Assembly (NCBI RefSeq): GCF_024199985.1
Contig: NZ_JANARS010000014.1
Coordinates: forward strand, 1-64,000
Direction: 5' to 3'
Length of the DNA: 64,000 nt
Origin: Nocardioides pinisoli
GTDB taxonomy: Bacteria > Actinomycetota > Actinomycetes > Propionibacteriales > Nocardioidaceae
Every line of letters begins with the position of its first letter. Positions within the stretch are counted from its first letter, which is position 1. Position numbers and translations under genes: made by a program. Below the pieces are notes generated by a model. The model was given only the letters and a program-made list of their open reading frames with translations. It was not told the DNA's origin and searched no databases. Positions 54,473-63,650 of the stretch are shown here, in pieces.

Positions 54473-55528
54473 TCAGAACCCGAGCTTGCGCAGCTGGCGC
54501 GGGTCGCGCTGCCAGTCCTTCGCGATCTTGACCTGCAGGTCGAGGTAGACCGGGGTGCCCAGCAACGCCTCGATCTGCTTGCGGGCGGCCGTGCCGACCG
54601 AGCGCAGCCGCGAGCCCTTGTGGCCGATCATGATGCCCTTCTGGGAGTCGCGCTCGACGTAGAGGTTGGCGACGATGTCGAGCAGCGGCTTGTCGGCGGG
54701 TCGTCCCTCGCGCAGGCCCATCTCCTCGACCACGACCGCGATCGAGTGCGGCAGCTCGTCGCGCACGCCCTCGAGGGCGGCCTCGCGGATGAGGTCGGCG
54801 GCGAGCGCCTCCTCCGGCGCGTCGGTCAGGTCGCCGTCGGGGTAGAGCGGCGGCCCCTCGGGCAGCAGCCCGACGAGGAGGTCGGCCAGCAGCTGCACCT
54901 GGTCGCCGGAGACGGCGGACACGGGGACGATCTCGGCCCACTCGGTCGAGGTCTCGGCCCCGAGCGCGGCGATGTCCAGCAGGTGCTGGCCCAGCTGCTC
55001 GGGCGTGACCAGGTCGGTCTTGGTGGCGACCGCGATCCGCACGGTGCGGCGCACCTTGCCGAGCTCGGTCACGATGAACCGGTCGCCGGGACCGATCTTC
55101 TCGTTGGCCGGGAAGCACACGGCGACCACGTCGACCTCCGCCCACGTGGTGCGCACCAGGTCGTTGAGCCGCTCGCCCAGCAGGGTGCGCGGCCGGTGGA
55201 GCCCTGGGGTGTCGACCAGGATCAGCTGGGCGTCCTCGCGGTGCACGATGCCGCGCACCACGTTGCGGGTGGTCTGCGGCTTCGAGGACGTGATGACGAT
55301 CTTCTGGCCCACGAGCGCGTTGGTCAGGGTCGACTTGCCGGCGTTGGGACGCCCGACGAACGAGGCGAACCCGCTGCGGTAGCCCTCCGGGGCCTCGTAG
55401 AAGGCGCCGGCCGGCGCGACGCCGGAGAGGTCGAACTCGTCGTCCAGCTCGTCGTCGTCCAGATCGAGGTCCTGGTCGTCGTCGACCTGCTCGAGGTCCT
55501 GGTCGTCGGTGCCGTTGTCGTCAGCCAT
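54473..55528 (-). CDS. era: GTPase Era
   Basis: 351 residues. The GTPase has G1 GRPNAGKST (59-67), DTPGLHRP (G3) and TKTD (G4), and the KH domain carries GHKGSRLRSVG. It helps 16S rRNA maturation and 30S assembly. An acidic N-terminal extension of about 45 residues (nearly all Asp/Glu in 1-35) is longer than in most Era proteins. The ATG overlaps the end of the SIP gene by 8 bp. Confidence 0.95.
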   Translation of the reverse strand: MADDNGTDDQDLEQVDDDQDLDLDDDELDDEFDLSGVAPAGAFYEAPEGYRSGFASFVGRPNAGKSTLTNALVGQKIVITSSKPQTTRNVVRGIVHREDAQLILVDTPGLHRPRTLLGERLNDLVRTTWAEVDVVAVCFPANEKIGPGDRFIVTELGKVRRTVRIAVATKTDLVTPEQLGQHLLDIAALGAETSTEWAEIVPVSAVSGDQVQLLADLLVGLLPEGPPLYPDGDLTDAPEEALAADLIREAALEGVRDELPHSIAVVVEEMGLREGRPADKPLLDIVANLYVERDSQKGIMIGHKGSRLRSVGTAARKQIEALLGTPVYLDLQVKIAKDWQRDPRQLRKLGF

Positions 55529-56330
55529 CGCTCGCCTCCCGCGCCTGCCCGGTCGTGCCGGGCTGCTCGCTCTGGGCGGCGTCGTAGTCGGCCCAGATCT
55601 GCTCGTCAGTCTTGCCTGCCGCCTTGCCGGCGCGCCAGATCGGACCGGGATCGACCGCCCGCGGCTGCCGGGCGGCGGTGGCGCGCCAGTAGCCCATCAC
55701 GTCGTAGTGGCTGGTCGGCAGCCCGACCTCGCGCATCAGGTGCTTGCGGATCGCGCGCATCTGCGCGGACTCCCCCGCCATCCAGAAGTAACCCTCTCCC
55801 TCGGGCCACTCAATGCCCTCGACCACGGCGGCCAGCGCGCTCTGCCCGGGCGCGGGCGGGGCCAGCCAGGTCACGTCGACGTCGGCCGGCAGGTAGCCGG
55901 TGAGGTCGTCGGGCACCTCGGCCAGGACGCGGGTCGGCAGGTCGGGGCGGGTCTCGGCGATGCGGGCCATGGCCGGCATGGCCGTGAGGTCCCCGACGAG
56001 CAGCAGCCACTGGGCTCCGGCCGGTGGCGCGAACGACGCCTTGGGCTCGGTGATCGTGACGGTGTCGCCAAGGCAGTCTCGCGTCGCCCACTCGGTGACC
56101 AGGCCGACGTCGTGGACGACGACGTCGAGGGTCAGCTCACCGCGCTCGAAGGAGCGCACGGTGTAGTAGCGGCTCTGGAACTGCGAGGGCACGACCAGAC
56201 CGACCCACTCGTCGGGGACGCCGGTCGAGGTGAAGCCGTCGAGGTCGTCGAGCACGAGCCGGACGAGGTGGTCCGACAGCGGTTCGCGGCGACGGACGGT
56301 CGCCTGGAACTGGGCTGCGCGGGTGCTCAC
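55521..56330 (-). CDS. siderophore-interacting protein (ferric reductase)
   Basis: 269 residues, GTG start. FAD-binding region with QSRYYTVRSF, and the NAD-binding SIP domain with WLLLVGDLTAMPAMARIAE and YFWMAGESAQMRAIRKHLM. It reduces ferric siderophores to release iron. It overlaps era by 8 bp. No siderophore cluster is in the window. Confidence 0.9.
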   Translation of the reverse strand: MSTRAAQFQATVRRREPLSDHLVRLVLDDLDGFTSTGVPDEWVGLVVPSQFQSRYYTVRSFERGELTLDVVVHDVGLVTEWATRDCLGDTVTITEPKASFAPPAGAQWLLLVGDLTAMPAMARIAETRPDLPTRVLAEVPDDLTGYLPADVDVTWLAPPAPGQSALAAVVEGIEWPEGEGYFWMAGESAQMRAIRKHLMREVGLPTSHYDVMGYWRATAARQPRAVDPGPIWRAGKAAGKTDEQIWADYDAAQSEQPGTTGQAREASDG

Positions 56331-56350
56331 CCGACGAGGTTATCGGTGGC

Positions 56351-57655
56351 TCACCAGTCGGGGCGCATCGGGAAGTCGGAGCGGCCGTCGTCGTGGTTGC
56401 GGGTCGCGAGCACCTGGTGCAGCTCGACCTCACCACGCTCGAAGCCGACGCGGGACCCGGCGAGGTAGAGGCCCCACACCCGGGCCGTCCCCTCGCCGAC
56501 CTCGGCCACGCACTCGTCCCAGTGCTCGACGAGGTTGCGGTTCCAGTCGCGCAGCGTGGCGGCGTAGTGCAGGCGCAGGTTCTCGCTGTGCTGCACCTCG
56601 AGGTCCTGGTCCTGCGCAGCGCCGATGATCGTGCCCGAGCCGATGAGCTCGCCGTCGGGGAAGACGTAGCGGTCGATGAAGTGGCCGGTCTCCTGCCGCC
56701 GGTTGTGCCGGCGGGTGATGGAGTGGTTGAGCAGCCGGCCACCGGGCTTGAGCCGGTCGCGGAGGTGCCGGAAGTAGGCGGGGTAGTTGCGCACGCCGAT
56801 GTGCTCGGTGAGCCCGATCGAGCTGACCGCGTCGAAGCCCGACTCGACGACGTCGCGGTAGTCCATGTGGCGCACCTCGGCGAGGTCGCCGAGGCCCTCG
56901 CGGTCGATGGCCTCCTTGGCCCACTGGGCCTGCTCGAGGGACAGCGTCACGCCCAGCGCGCGTACGCCGTGCTCGCGGGCGGCGTGGCGCACCATGGTCC
57001 CCCAGCCGCAGCCGACGTCGAGCAGGCGCTGGCCGGGCTGCAGGGCGAGCTTGCGGCAGACCAGGTCGAACTTCGCGGTCTGCGCCTCCTCCAGGGTGGC
57101 GTCGGGCGACTCGTAGAGCGCGCAGGTGTAGGCCATCGACGGTCCGAGCACCATCTCGTAGAACCGGTTGGAGACGTCGTAGTGGTGGGAGATCACCTCG
57201 GCGTCGCGGGTCATCGAGTGGCGCAGCCCCTCGACCGCGCGCCGCCAGCGGGGCAGGTGCTCCTGCGGTGGCGGGGCGGGCGGCCGCAGGTGGGAGAGGC
57301 CGAGGCTGCGGGCGATGTGCACCGCCTCAGACGGCGTCGGCACCCGGAACCTGGTGTGGTCCTTGAGCAGCACGAGCGCGTCGTAGGGGTCGCCGGGGTG
57401 GACCCCCGACAGGTCGAGGTCGCCGCTGACGTAGGCGCGCACCATGCCGAGGTCGCCGGGCGCCGTCATCAGGTAGGCGAGGCCGCGCTCGGAGCGCAGG
57501 TGCAGCCCGACGTCGGCGTCCTCGGGGCCGGCGCTGCTGCCGTCGTAGGCCGTGAAGTGCAGGGGCACACCGCCCCTCACCAGGGAGTCCATCGCCTCGC
57601 CGATGCTCAGGCGTGCCGGTGCGCGCCGCGAGCCGGGGTCCGTACGGAGGGTCAT
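56351..57655 (-). CDS. tmsB: 10-methylene fatty acid methyltransferase (cyclopropane synthase family)
   Basis: 434 residues from the ATG at 57655. It is a CFA-synthase-type methyltransferase that adds a methylene group from SAM to C10 of oleoyl phospholipids. SAM motif LLDVGCGWGT (213-219 core), catalytic region HYDVSNRFYEMVLGPSM, and the YVFPDGEL region. The ATG overlaps the stop of the FAD partner by ATGA. The pairing with a FAD oxidoreductase is what distinguishes it from plain cyclopropane synthase. Known of the family: TmsA/TmsB (also called BfaA/BfaB) make 10-methylstearate. Confidence 0.85.
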   Translation of the reverse strand: MTLRTDPGSRRAPARLSIGEAMDSLVRGGVPLHFTAYDGSSAGPEDADVGLHLRSERGLAYLMTAPGDLGMVRAYVSGDLDLSGVHPGDPYDALVLLKDHTRFRVPTPSEAVHIARSLGLSHLRPPAPPPQEHLPRWRRAVEGLRHSMTRDAEVISHHYDVSNRFYEMVLGPSMAYTCALYESPDATLEEAQTAKFDLVCRKLALQPGQRLLDVGCGWGTMVRHAAREHGVRALGVTLSLEQAQWAKEAIDREGLGDLAEVRHMDYRDVVESGFDAVSSIGLTEHIGVRNYPAYFRHLRDRLKPGGRLLNHSITRRHNRRQETGHFIDRYVFPDGELIGSGTIIGAAQDQDLEVQHSENLRLHYAATLRDWNRNLVEHWDECVAEVGEGTARVWGLYLAGSRVGFERGEVELHQVLATRNHDDGRSDFPMRPDW

Positions 57656-59025
57656 CGTCGTTGCACCACCTTGTCGTAGAGGGACGTGAGTCGGTCGTCG
57701 GGATCGTGGGCGGCCTTGACGGCGGCGAGGTGCTCGCCGCCGTAGAGGTGGTCGAACGCCTCCGGCTCGTAGAAGGCCTCGGAGTAGAGGCTCTTGTGGC
57801 CGCCGAGCTCGGACACCTTGGCCTCGATGGCGCGGTTGCGGGGCGACGTGGGAGCGTCGGGGCCGACGTTGACGATGCCCCAGAAGCCGACGTTGACGTA
57901 GGTCGTCGCGGCGCTGAGGGGGTAGCCGGGCCACGGCCGGTCGCCCGGGCCGTCCCCCGACCGGCGCAGCCGCAGCGGGCACAGCCACACCGGGCGCATG
58001 CCCACCTCGCGGTCGAACCAGGACAGGAACTCGGCGAGCCGGTCGACCGGCACCTCGACGTCCTGCACGACGCGCTCGCCCTGGGGGCGGCCGGCGCGAC
58101 GGTCGAGCCGGTCGGCGACGCCGAGCCGCCGGTCGAGGGCGACCAGCTTCCAGTAGACGTCGGACCGGCGGAGCCGTCTCGGCCAGATCCGCCGCACGAG
58201 CGGGTGCTGGGCGCCGAAGGCCCGCGAGCACCAGAACCAGTCGGTGTCCCAGCGCCAGAGGTAGTCGTGCATCGTGAGCCGGTCGGTGCCCCGCTGCTGG
58301 AGCGAGCGGTAGAAGACCTGCTGACCGGTGTAGTCACTGGTCGGGCCCGGCTCGTCGGTCCAGCGCGCGAGCGTGAGGTAGAGCTCGTCGGGGGCGAACA
58401 CGACCCCGTCGACCGCGTCGACCCGCTCCCCCGCCCACGCGTGCTCCTCGACCACCCGCGCGACGGCGTCCGCGAGGGCGCCGGCGTCGTCGAAGCGGAC
58501 GTGCCGGAGGGCGACGTAGGACGGGACCGGCTCGAGCTCGATGCGCAGCCGGGTCGCGTAGCCGAGGGAGCCGTAGGAGTTGGGGAAGGCGTCGAACAGC
58601 TCGTCGCCCGGCTTGGTCGTGACGACCTCGCCGGCGCCGGTGAGCACGTCCATCTCGAGGACCGACTCGTGTGGCAGGCCGTTGCGGAAGCTCGTCGACT
58701 CGATGCCGAGGCCGCTGACGGCACCGCCCAGCGTGATCGTCCGCAGCTGCGGCACGACCAGCGGGATCCGGCCGTGGGCGAGCGTCACGTCGACGAGGTG
58801 CTCGTAGGTGCACATCCCCTGCACCTCGGCCACGTCCCCGTCGACCTCGATGACACCGCTGAGCCCGGAGACGTCGAGCCCGGCCCCGGGCGTGGAGCGG
58901 CCGCGGAAGAGGTTGCTGGTGCGCTTGGCCAGCCGCACGGGAGCACCGTCGGGCAGGGCGGCGTAGGACTCCCTGAGCCTGGCCTCCCCGTGAGCGTGCT
59001 GCTCGCGACCGACAGTCGTTCGCAC
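57652..59025 (-). CDS. tmsA: FAD-binding reductase of 10-methyl fatty acid synthesis
   Basis: 457 residues. An N-terminal PCMH-type FAD domain has GLDVSGLSGVIEVDGDVAEV and LRTITLGGAVSGLGIESTSF. The C-terminal part has HDYLWRWDTDWFW and VNVGFWGIVNVG, as in actinobacterial 10-methylene-acyl reductases. It should reduce the 10-methylene intermediate made by the overlapping tmsB product to 10-methylstearoyl chains. The start is an ATG; the coupling to tmsB is ATGA. Confidence 0.83.
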   Translation of the reverse strand: MRTTVGREQHAHGEARLRESYAALPDGAPVRLAKRTSNLFRGRSTPGAGLDVSGLSGVIEVDGDVAEVQGMCTYEHLVDVTLAHGRIPLVVPQLRTITLGGAVSGLGIESTSFRNGLPHESVLEMDVLTGAGEVVTTKPGDELFDAFPNSYGSLGYATRLRIELEPVPSYVALRHVRFDDAGALADAVARVVEEHAWAGERVDAVDGVVFAPDELYLTLARWTDEPGPTSDYTGQQVFYRSLQQRGTDRLTMHDYLWRWDTDWFWCSRAFGAQHPLVRRIWPRRLRRSDVYWKLVALDRRLGVADRLDRRAGRPQGERVVQDVEVPVDRLAEFLSWFDREVGMRPVWLCPLRLRRSGDGPGDRPWPGYPLSAATTYVNVGFWGIVNVGPDAPTSPRNRAIEAKVSELGGHKSLYSEAFYEPEAFDHLYGGEHLAAVKAAHDPDDRLTSLYDKVVQRR

Positions 59026-59095
59026 CCCTCCACGCTAGCGACCCTCTTCCGTGCGCGCGAGCAGGAATTCGTCGGAGCGCAGCCGGGCCGGACGC

Positions 59096-59440
59096 TCAGG
59101 TGGTGGTCGAGCGGCCGATCGTGCCGCGCTGGTCGCCGACGTGCACCGGCACCCCGGCCCCGGCGAAGTCGCGCACCGCGTCGAGGACGGGCTCCGCGTC
59201 GGTGAGCACGACCGCGGCCTCGAGGCCTGCCGAGCCGGACGAGACCGCCATCGCCACGCACACCTCCAGCGCGGACAGCTCGAGGTGCGCCAGGCGTACG
59301 CTCGCCGCGGCGTAGGTGCGTCCGTCGAGGTCGCGCACGGCGGCGCCCTCGTCGGCGCGGGCACGGGCGCGGGTGGCGCGTGCAAGGGTCACCAGCTTGG
59401 CGTCCTCCGTGCTCAGGCCCGCGGACAGGTCGTCACTCAT
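59096..59440 (-). CDS. cytidine-deaminase-like protein lacking zinc ligands
   Basis: 114 residues. The fold pattern of cytidine deaminase is visible (LVTLARATRARARADEGAAV, then SALEVCVAMAVSSG), but HAE is replaced by the region RLAHLELSAL and the PCxxC motif is absent. It cannot bind catalytic zinc, so it is probably a non-enzymatic relative. The gene is a regular neighbour of era, CorC and ybeY in actinobacteria. Confidence 0.7.
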   Translation of the reverse strand: MSDDLSAGLSTEDAKLVTLARATRARARADEGAAVRDLDGRTYAAASVRLAHLELSALEVCVAMAVSSGSAGLEAAVVLTDAEPVLDAVRDFAGAGVPVHVGDQRGTIGRSTTT

Positions 59441-59461
59441 GCGAGCACCCTAGTGAGCGGG

Positions 59462-60778
59462 TCAGCGACCGTTGGAGCCGACCGGTGCGTCGTCGTCGGC
59501 GCCGTCGCCGTCCGCGGCGAGCACCGTCACCAGGATGGTCTCGATCTTGTTGCGGCGCCCGGTGGCGCGCTCGGCCTCGAGGCGCAGGCCGTGGCACTCC
59601 ACCACCGACCCGGGGAGCGGGACCTTGCCGAGGTGCTTGGCCATCAGCCCGCCGACGCTGTCGACGTCGTCGTCCTCCACGTCGAAGCCGACCAGCTCGT
59701 CGAGGTCGTCGACCGGGTAGCGCGAGGACACCCGGATGGCGCCCCCGTCGAGGTGCTCGACCTCGACCTCCTCGGCGTCGTACTCGTCGGTGATCTCGCC
59801 GACGATCTCCTCCAGGACGTCCTCGATGGTGACCAGGCCGGCGGTGCCGCCGTACTCGTCGACCACCACCGCGATGTGCTGGCGTCGGGCCTGCAGCTCG
59901 GTGAGCAGGGCGTCGACCGGCTTGGAGTCGGGGACGTAGTGGACCGGCCGCATCACCTCGTCGACGCGCTGGGTGAGCTCGACGTCGGGGGCCTCGAAGT
60001 CGCGGCGCACGATGTCCTTGAGGTAGGCCATGCCGACGATGTCGTCGAGGTTCTCGCCGATCACCGGGATGCGGGAGTAGCCGCTGCGGAGGAACAGCGA
60101 CATGGTCTGGCGCAGGTTCTTGTGGCGCTCGACGTAGACGACGTCGGGGCGCGGCACCATCACCTCGCGCGTGATCGTGTCGCCGAGCTCGAAGACCGAG
60201 TGGATCATCCGGCGCTCGCCGGACTCGATGATCGCGCCGGCCTCGGCCAGGTCGACGAGCTCGCGCAGCTCGGTCTCGGTCGAGAACGGTCCCTCGCTGA
60301 AGCCCTTGCCGGGCGTGATCGCGTTGCCGAGCAGGATGAGCAGCGCCGGGATGGGGCCGAGGACGGTCGTGACGAGCGAGATCGGGCCGGCCGACGCCAG
60401 CGCCACGCGTACGTCGTGCTGGCGGCCGATGGTGCGCGGCGCGACGCCGATCACGACGAAGGACACGACGAGCATCACGCCGATGGTGGTGAGGAACGTC
60501 GGCACCGGCGAGCCCTGGTAGGCGTCGCGCGCCCACGTGGCGACCAGCACGATGGCGCTGATCTCGCACAGCAGGCGCATCAGGAGCGCGGTGTTGAGGT
60601 AGCGCGCGGGGTCGTCGAGCAGCTTGACCAGCCGCGCCGCGCCCGGTCGGCCCTCGGCCTTCAGCTCCTCCGCGCGGGCGCGCGAGAAGCCACCCAGGGC
60701 GGCGTCGGCGGCGGAGAAGAGGCCGGCGAGGACGACCAGCAGTGCGGCGGAGCCGAGCTGCCAGATGTCGGCGGTCAT
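59462..60778 (-). CDS. CorC/HlyC-family transporter (CNNM-CBS)
   Basis: 438 residues. The N-terminal DUF21 membrane domain has three or four helices. Two CBS domains follow (MVPRPDVVYVERHKNL and MRPVHYVPDSKPVDALL), and the C-terminal CorC_HlyC domain has VDEYGGTAGLVTIEDVLEEI. The family handles Mg/Co efflux or membrane repair. It is placed directly after ybeY. Confidence 0.88.
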   Translation of the reverse strand: MTADIWQLGSAALLVVLAGLFSAADAALGGFSRARAEELKAEGRPGAARLVKLLDDPARYLNTALLMRLLCEISAIVLVATWARDAYQGSPVPTFLTTIGVMLVVSFVVIGVAPRTIGRQHDVRVALASAGPISLVTTVLGPIPALLILLGNAITPGKGFSEGPFSTETELRELVDLAEAGAIIESGERRMIHSVFELGDTITREVMVPRPDVVYVERHKNLRQTMSLFLRSGYSRIPVIGENLDDIVGMAYLKDIVRRDFEAPDVELTQRVDEVMRPVHYVPDSKPVDALLTELQARRQHIAVVVDEYGGTAGLVTIEDVLEEIVGEITDEYDAEEVEVEHLDGGAIRVSSRYPVDDLDELVGFDVEDDDVDSVGGLMAKHLGKVPLPGSVVECHGLRLEAERATGRRNKIETILVTVLAADGDGADDDAPVGSNGR

Positions 60779-60779
60779 G

Positions 60780-61241
60780 TCAGCCGGGCTCGCCGTCGGC
60801 GCGCCACTTGTCGAGCAGCTCGCCCTGCAGGCCGAACATCACGGCGTGCTCCTCGGGCTCGGCGTGGTCGTAGCCGAGGAGGTGGAGGATGCCGTGGACG
60901 GTCAGCAGGTCGATCTCGGCCTCGCGGCCGTGCCCGGCCTCCACGCCCTGCCGCTCGGCGACCGAGGGGGCCAGCACGAGGTCACCGAGGACGCCCTCCT
61001 CGGGCTCCTCGTTGACCTTGCCGGGTCGCAGCTCGTCCATCGGGAAGGCGAGCACGTCGGTCGGCCCCTCCTTCTCCATCCACTGGCCGTTGAGCTCGGC
61101 GATCGTGTCCTCGTCGACGGCCTTGATGCACAGCTCGGCCTGCGGGTGGACGCGCATCTGCTCCATCACGAAGCGCGCCAGCCGGGAGAGGCGGCGTACG
61201 TCGAGCTCGAGGCCCGACTCGTTGAGGACCTCGATGCTCAC
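60780..61241 (-). CDS. ybeY: endoribonuclease YbeY
   Basis: 153 residues, GTG start. The zinc motif is HGILHLLGYDH (His116, His120, His126). YbeY trims 16S rRNA and takes part in ribosome quality control. It overlaps phoH by GTGA and precedes CorC, the conserved order phoH-ybeY-corC-era. Confidence 0.95.
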   Translation of the reverse strand: MSIEVLNESGLELDVRRLSRLARFVMEQMRVHPQAELCIKAVDEDTIAELNGQWMEKEGPTDVLAFPMDELRPGKVNEEPEEGVLGDLVLAPSVAERQGVEAGHGREAEIDLLTVHGILHLLGYDHAEPEEHAVMFGLQGELLDKWRADGEPG

Positions 61242-62290
61242 CGCGGGCTCCTGGGGCCGGTCTTGGGGCCGGTCTTGGGGCCGGTCTTGGGGCGGGCGGC
61301 CTCGCGCTCGGCGTCGAAGACGTCGTAGGCCTCGACGATGCGACCCACGAGGCGGTGCCGGACGACGTCGGTGCCGCTGAGCCGGCAGAACGTGATGTCG
61401 TCGACGCCGTCCAGGATGCCCTCGACGACCCGCAGGCCCGACTGCGTGCCGGACGGCAGGTCGACCTGGGTGGTGTCACCGGTGACGACGATCCGCGAGC
61501 CGAAGCCGAGACGCGTGAGGAACATCTTCATCTGCTCCGGCGTCGTGTTCTGCGCCTCGTCGAGGATGATGAAGGAGTCGTTGAGCGAGCGGCCGCGCAG
61601 GAACGCCAGCGGGGCGACCTCGATCGTGCCGGCGGCCAGGAGCTTGGGGATCGTCTCGGGGTCGACCATGTCGTGCAGCGCGTCGTAGAGCGGGCGCAGG
61701 TAGGGGTCGATCTTCTCGCTCAGCGTGCCGGGCAGGTAGCCGAGCCGCTCCCCCGCCTCGACCGCCGGGCGGCTGAGGATGATCCGGTTGACCTCCTTGG
61801 CCTGCAGGGCCTGCACGGCCTTGGCCATCGCGAGGTAGGTCTTGCCGGTGCCGGCCGGGCCGATGCCGAAGGTGATCGTGCTCTTGTCGATCGACTCGAC
61901 GTAGCGCTTCTGGTTGAGCGTCTTGGGGCGGATCGTGCGGCCGCGGTTGGACAGGATGTTGAGGCTCAGCACGTCGGCCGGGCGCTCCTGCGTCTCGGTG
62001 CGCAGCATCTGGATGATCCGCTCGACCGTCTCGCCGGTGACGCCCTGGCCGGTGCGCACCAGCGTCACAACCTCGTCGAGGAGCCGCTCGGCCATGGCCA
62101 CCTCGGCGGACTCGCCGGACAGGGTGATGCGGTTGCCGCGGACGTGGACGCTGGCGTCGAAGGCCCGCTCGATCAACCGGAGGTGCTCGTCGCCGGGGCC
62201 CAGGACCGAGACCATGTCGATGCTGTTGGGGACGACCACGGTGTGGGTCGGCCGCTCCTGAGGGGTGCCTGGCTGGTTCGTCGCAGTCAT
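61238..62290 (-). CDS. phoH: PhoH family ATPase
   Basis: 350 residues from the ATG at 62290. Walker A is GIGPAGTGKT (142-151) and Walker B is IILDEAQN. The N-terminus has a KH-like region. The last residues are a PKTG repeat encoded by a 12 bp tandem. It overlaps ybeY and probably acts in the same RNA process. Confidence 0.95.
   Translation of the reverse strand: MTATNQPGTPQERPTHTVVVPNSIDMVSVLGPGDEHLRLIERAFDASVHVRGNRITLSGESAEVAMAERLLDEVVTLVRTGQGVTGETVERIIQMLRTETQERPADVLSLNILSNRGRTIRPKTLNQKRYVESIDKSTITFGIGPAGTGKTYLAMAKAVQALQAKEVNRIILSRPAVEAGERLGYLPGTLSEKIDPYLRPLYDALHDMVDPETIPKLLAAGTIEVAPLAFLRGRSLNDSFIILDEAQNTTPEQMKMFLTRLGFGSRIVVTGDTTQVDLPSGTQSGLRVVEGILDGVDDITFCRLSGTDVVRHRLVGRIVEAYDVFDAEREAARPKTGPKTGPKTGPRSPR
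61253..61288 (-). repeat. 12 bp tandem repeat at the phoH 3' end
   Basis: Three copies of GGGGCCGGTCTT (plus-strand reading), plus a partial copy, encode the C-terminal PKTG repeats of PhoH. The repeat is just upstream of the ybeY start, so it also sits in the coupling region. Confidence 0.85.
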
Positions 62291-62386
62291 GGATGCCCGT
62301 GTGGGCGGCCTTCCGGGTCGGTGGCAGAGCCCCACCATGCTACCGAGCGGGCCACGCGCCGCCCACCTGACAGAGGGTGAGCGTCG

Positions 62387-63646
62387 TCAGGGGCGGGTGA
62401 CCTGCAGCATCCCGAGGCACATCTCGTCGGTCGTGCCCTCGCCCCAGACCACGTAGCGGTCGGGCTGGCCCTCGAAGGCGGGCAGCTTGTCACGCAGCCA
62501 CTGGACGTGCCGGCAGGTCACCTTCACCTGCTCGAACGGCTCGAGCCGGATGGGGTCGATCGGGCGGCTGCCCTGGTCGTCGAAGTCCCAGACCGGGATG
62601 TCGAGGATCGTGCGTGCCTGCGGGGTGCCGGGGTTGACCTCGATCTTCAGCGAGCGACCGAGCAGGTGCATGTGGCCGGCGACACCGTGGATGGTGATGG
62701 GCTCGCCCAGCGTGCGGACGCAGGACTGGACCTCTCCAGCCCGCGGCTCGCCTCCGCACAGCAGGTGGAGCAGGTCGGCGGTGTTGCCGTCGGCCCCGAA
62801 GCGCTGCTTCACGTCGGCGACGGCGGCGTCGCGGTCGCACAGCTCGCCGTCGGAGTGCTTGGGCCGGCACGGCAGCTCCACGGGCGCGGGCAGCAGCATG
62901 GTGCTCAGCGCCTGGTAGTCCCGCTTGCCGGGCGCGAGGCGGAGCTGGGCGGCCGAGGTGTCGGGCTCCTGGCCGGCGAGGAGGTTGTAGTGGACCTGCA
63001 TCACGATGCGGCTGCCCTTGCGCAGGCGTACGCCGTAGCCGGGCTTGGTGACCGACTCCTCGCCACCGGGTGCCCAGGCGCCGATCCACGACGAGCGGTT
63101 GACGTCCTGGACGCGGTCGAGACCGGTGCCGCCGAAGCAGGTCCAGCCCTCGTCCTCCTCGGCGGCGTCCTTGGCCTCGGCCGCGGCGACCTGCTCGGGG
63201 GCGACCTGGAACAGGATCACGTGGTGCACCACGTCGGGGTTGCCGGGCAGCACCTGGGTGCCGGTGAGCCAGGCATCGCGCTCGAGCCCGGGGTCGAGCA
63301 GGAAGCAGCGGTAGTCGTCGGTGCCGGTGCCGTAGGGCGCGGACGGCGTGTAGGCGCCCGGCATCGCGATCGTCCTGCGCGTCTCGCCCGCGCGCAGGGC
63401 ACGAGACTTCGCGGGCTCGGCGTGGTGGCCGCTGTGCCCGGCCTCCCCGTCCTCCCCTGCGTCCCCGTCCTGCCCGGCCTGGTCCGCCTCCGCGGTGGAC
63501 GCGCTCGACGGCGAGTCCGCGGGCTGGGTGGCCTTCTGGTCGGCGCCACCCGCGCCGTCGCCCCCGCTGCAGGCGGACAGGGCGAGGAGGCCCGCCGCGA
63601 GCAGGACGGCGAGGGTGCTGCGGGTGCGAGGGCGGGTCGTGGTCAT
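62387..63646 (-). CDS. copper type II monooxygenase-like lipoprotein (PHM fold)
   Basis: 419 residues. The lipobox is LLALSAC (Cys26), then an Asp/Glu/His-rich linker. The ligand pattern of peptidylglycine monooxygenase is present: His141-His142 in VVHHVILF, His219 in MQVHYN, His325 and His327 in GHMHLLG, and Met409 in TDEMCLG. That gives both copper sites (CuH and CuM). The ten or so Cys suggest disulfides. It should hydroxylate a small substrate outside the cell, or bind copper; the substrate is unknown. Confidence 0.82.
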   Translation of the reverse strand: MTTTRPRTRSTLAVLLAAGLLALSACSGGDGAGGADQKATQPADSPSSASTAEADQAGQDGDAGEDGEAGHSGHHAEPAKSRALRAGETRRTIAMPGAYTPSAPYGTGTDDYRCFLLDPGLERDAWLTGTQVLPGNPDVVHHVILFQVAPEQVAAAEAKDAAEEDEGWTCFGGTGLDRVQDVNRSSWIGAWAPGGEESVTKPGYGVRLRKGSRIVMQVHYNLLAGQEPDTSAAQLRLAPGKRDYQALSTMLLPAPVELPCRPKHSDGELCDRDAAVADVKQRFGADGNTADLLHLLCGGEPRAGEVQSCVRTLGEPITIHGVAGHMHLLGRSLKIEVNPGTPQARTILDIPVWDFDDQGSRPIDPIRLEPFEQVKVTCRHVQWLRDKLPAFEGQPDRYVVWGEGTTDEMCLGMLQVTRP

Positions 63647-63650
63647 CGGC

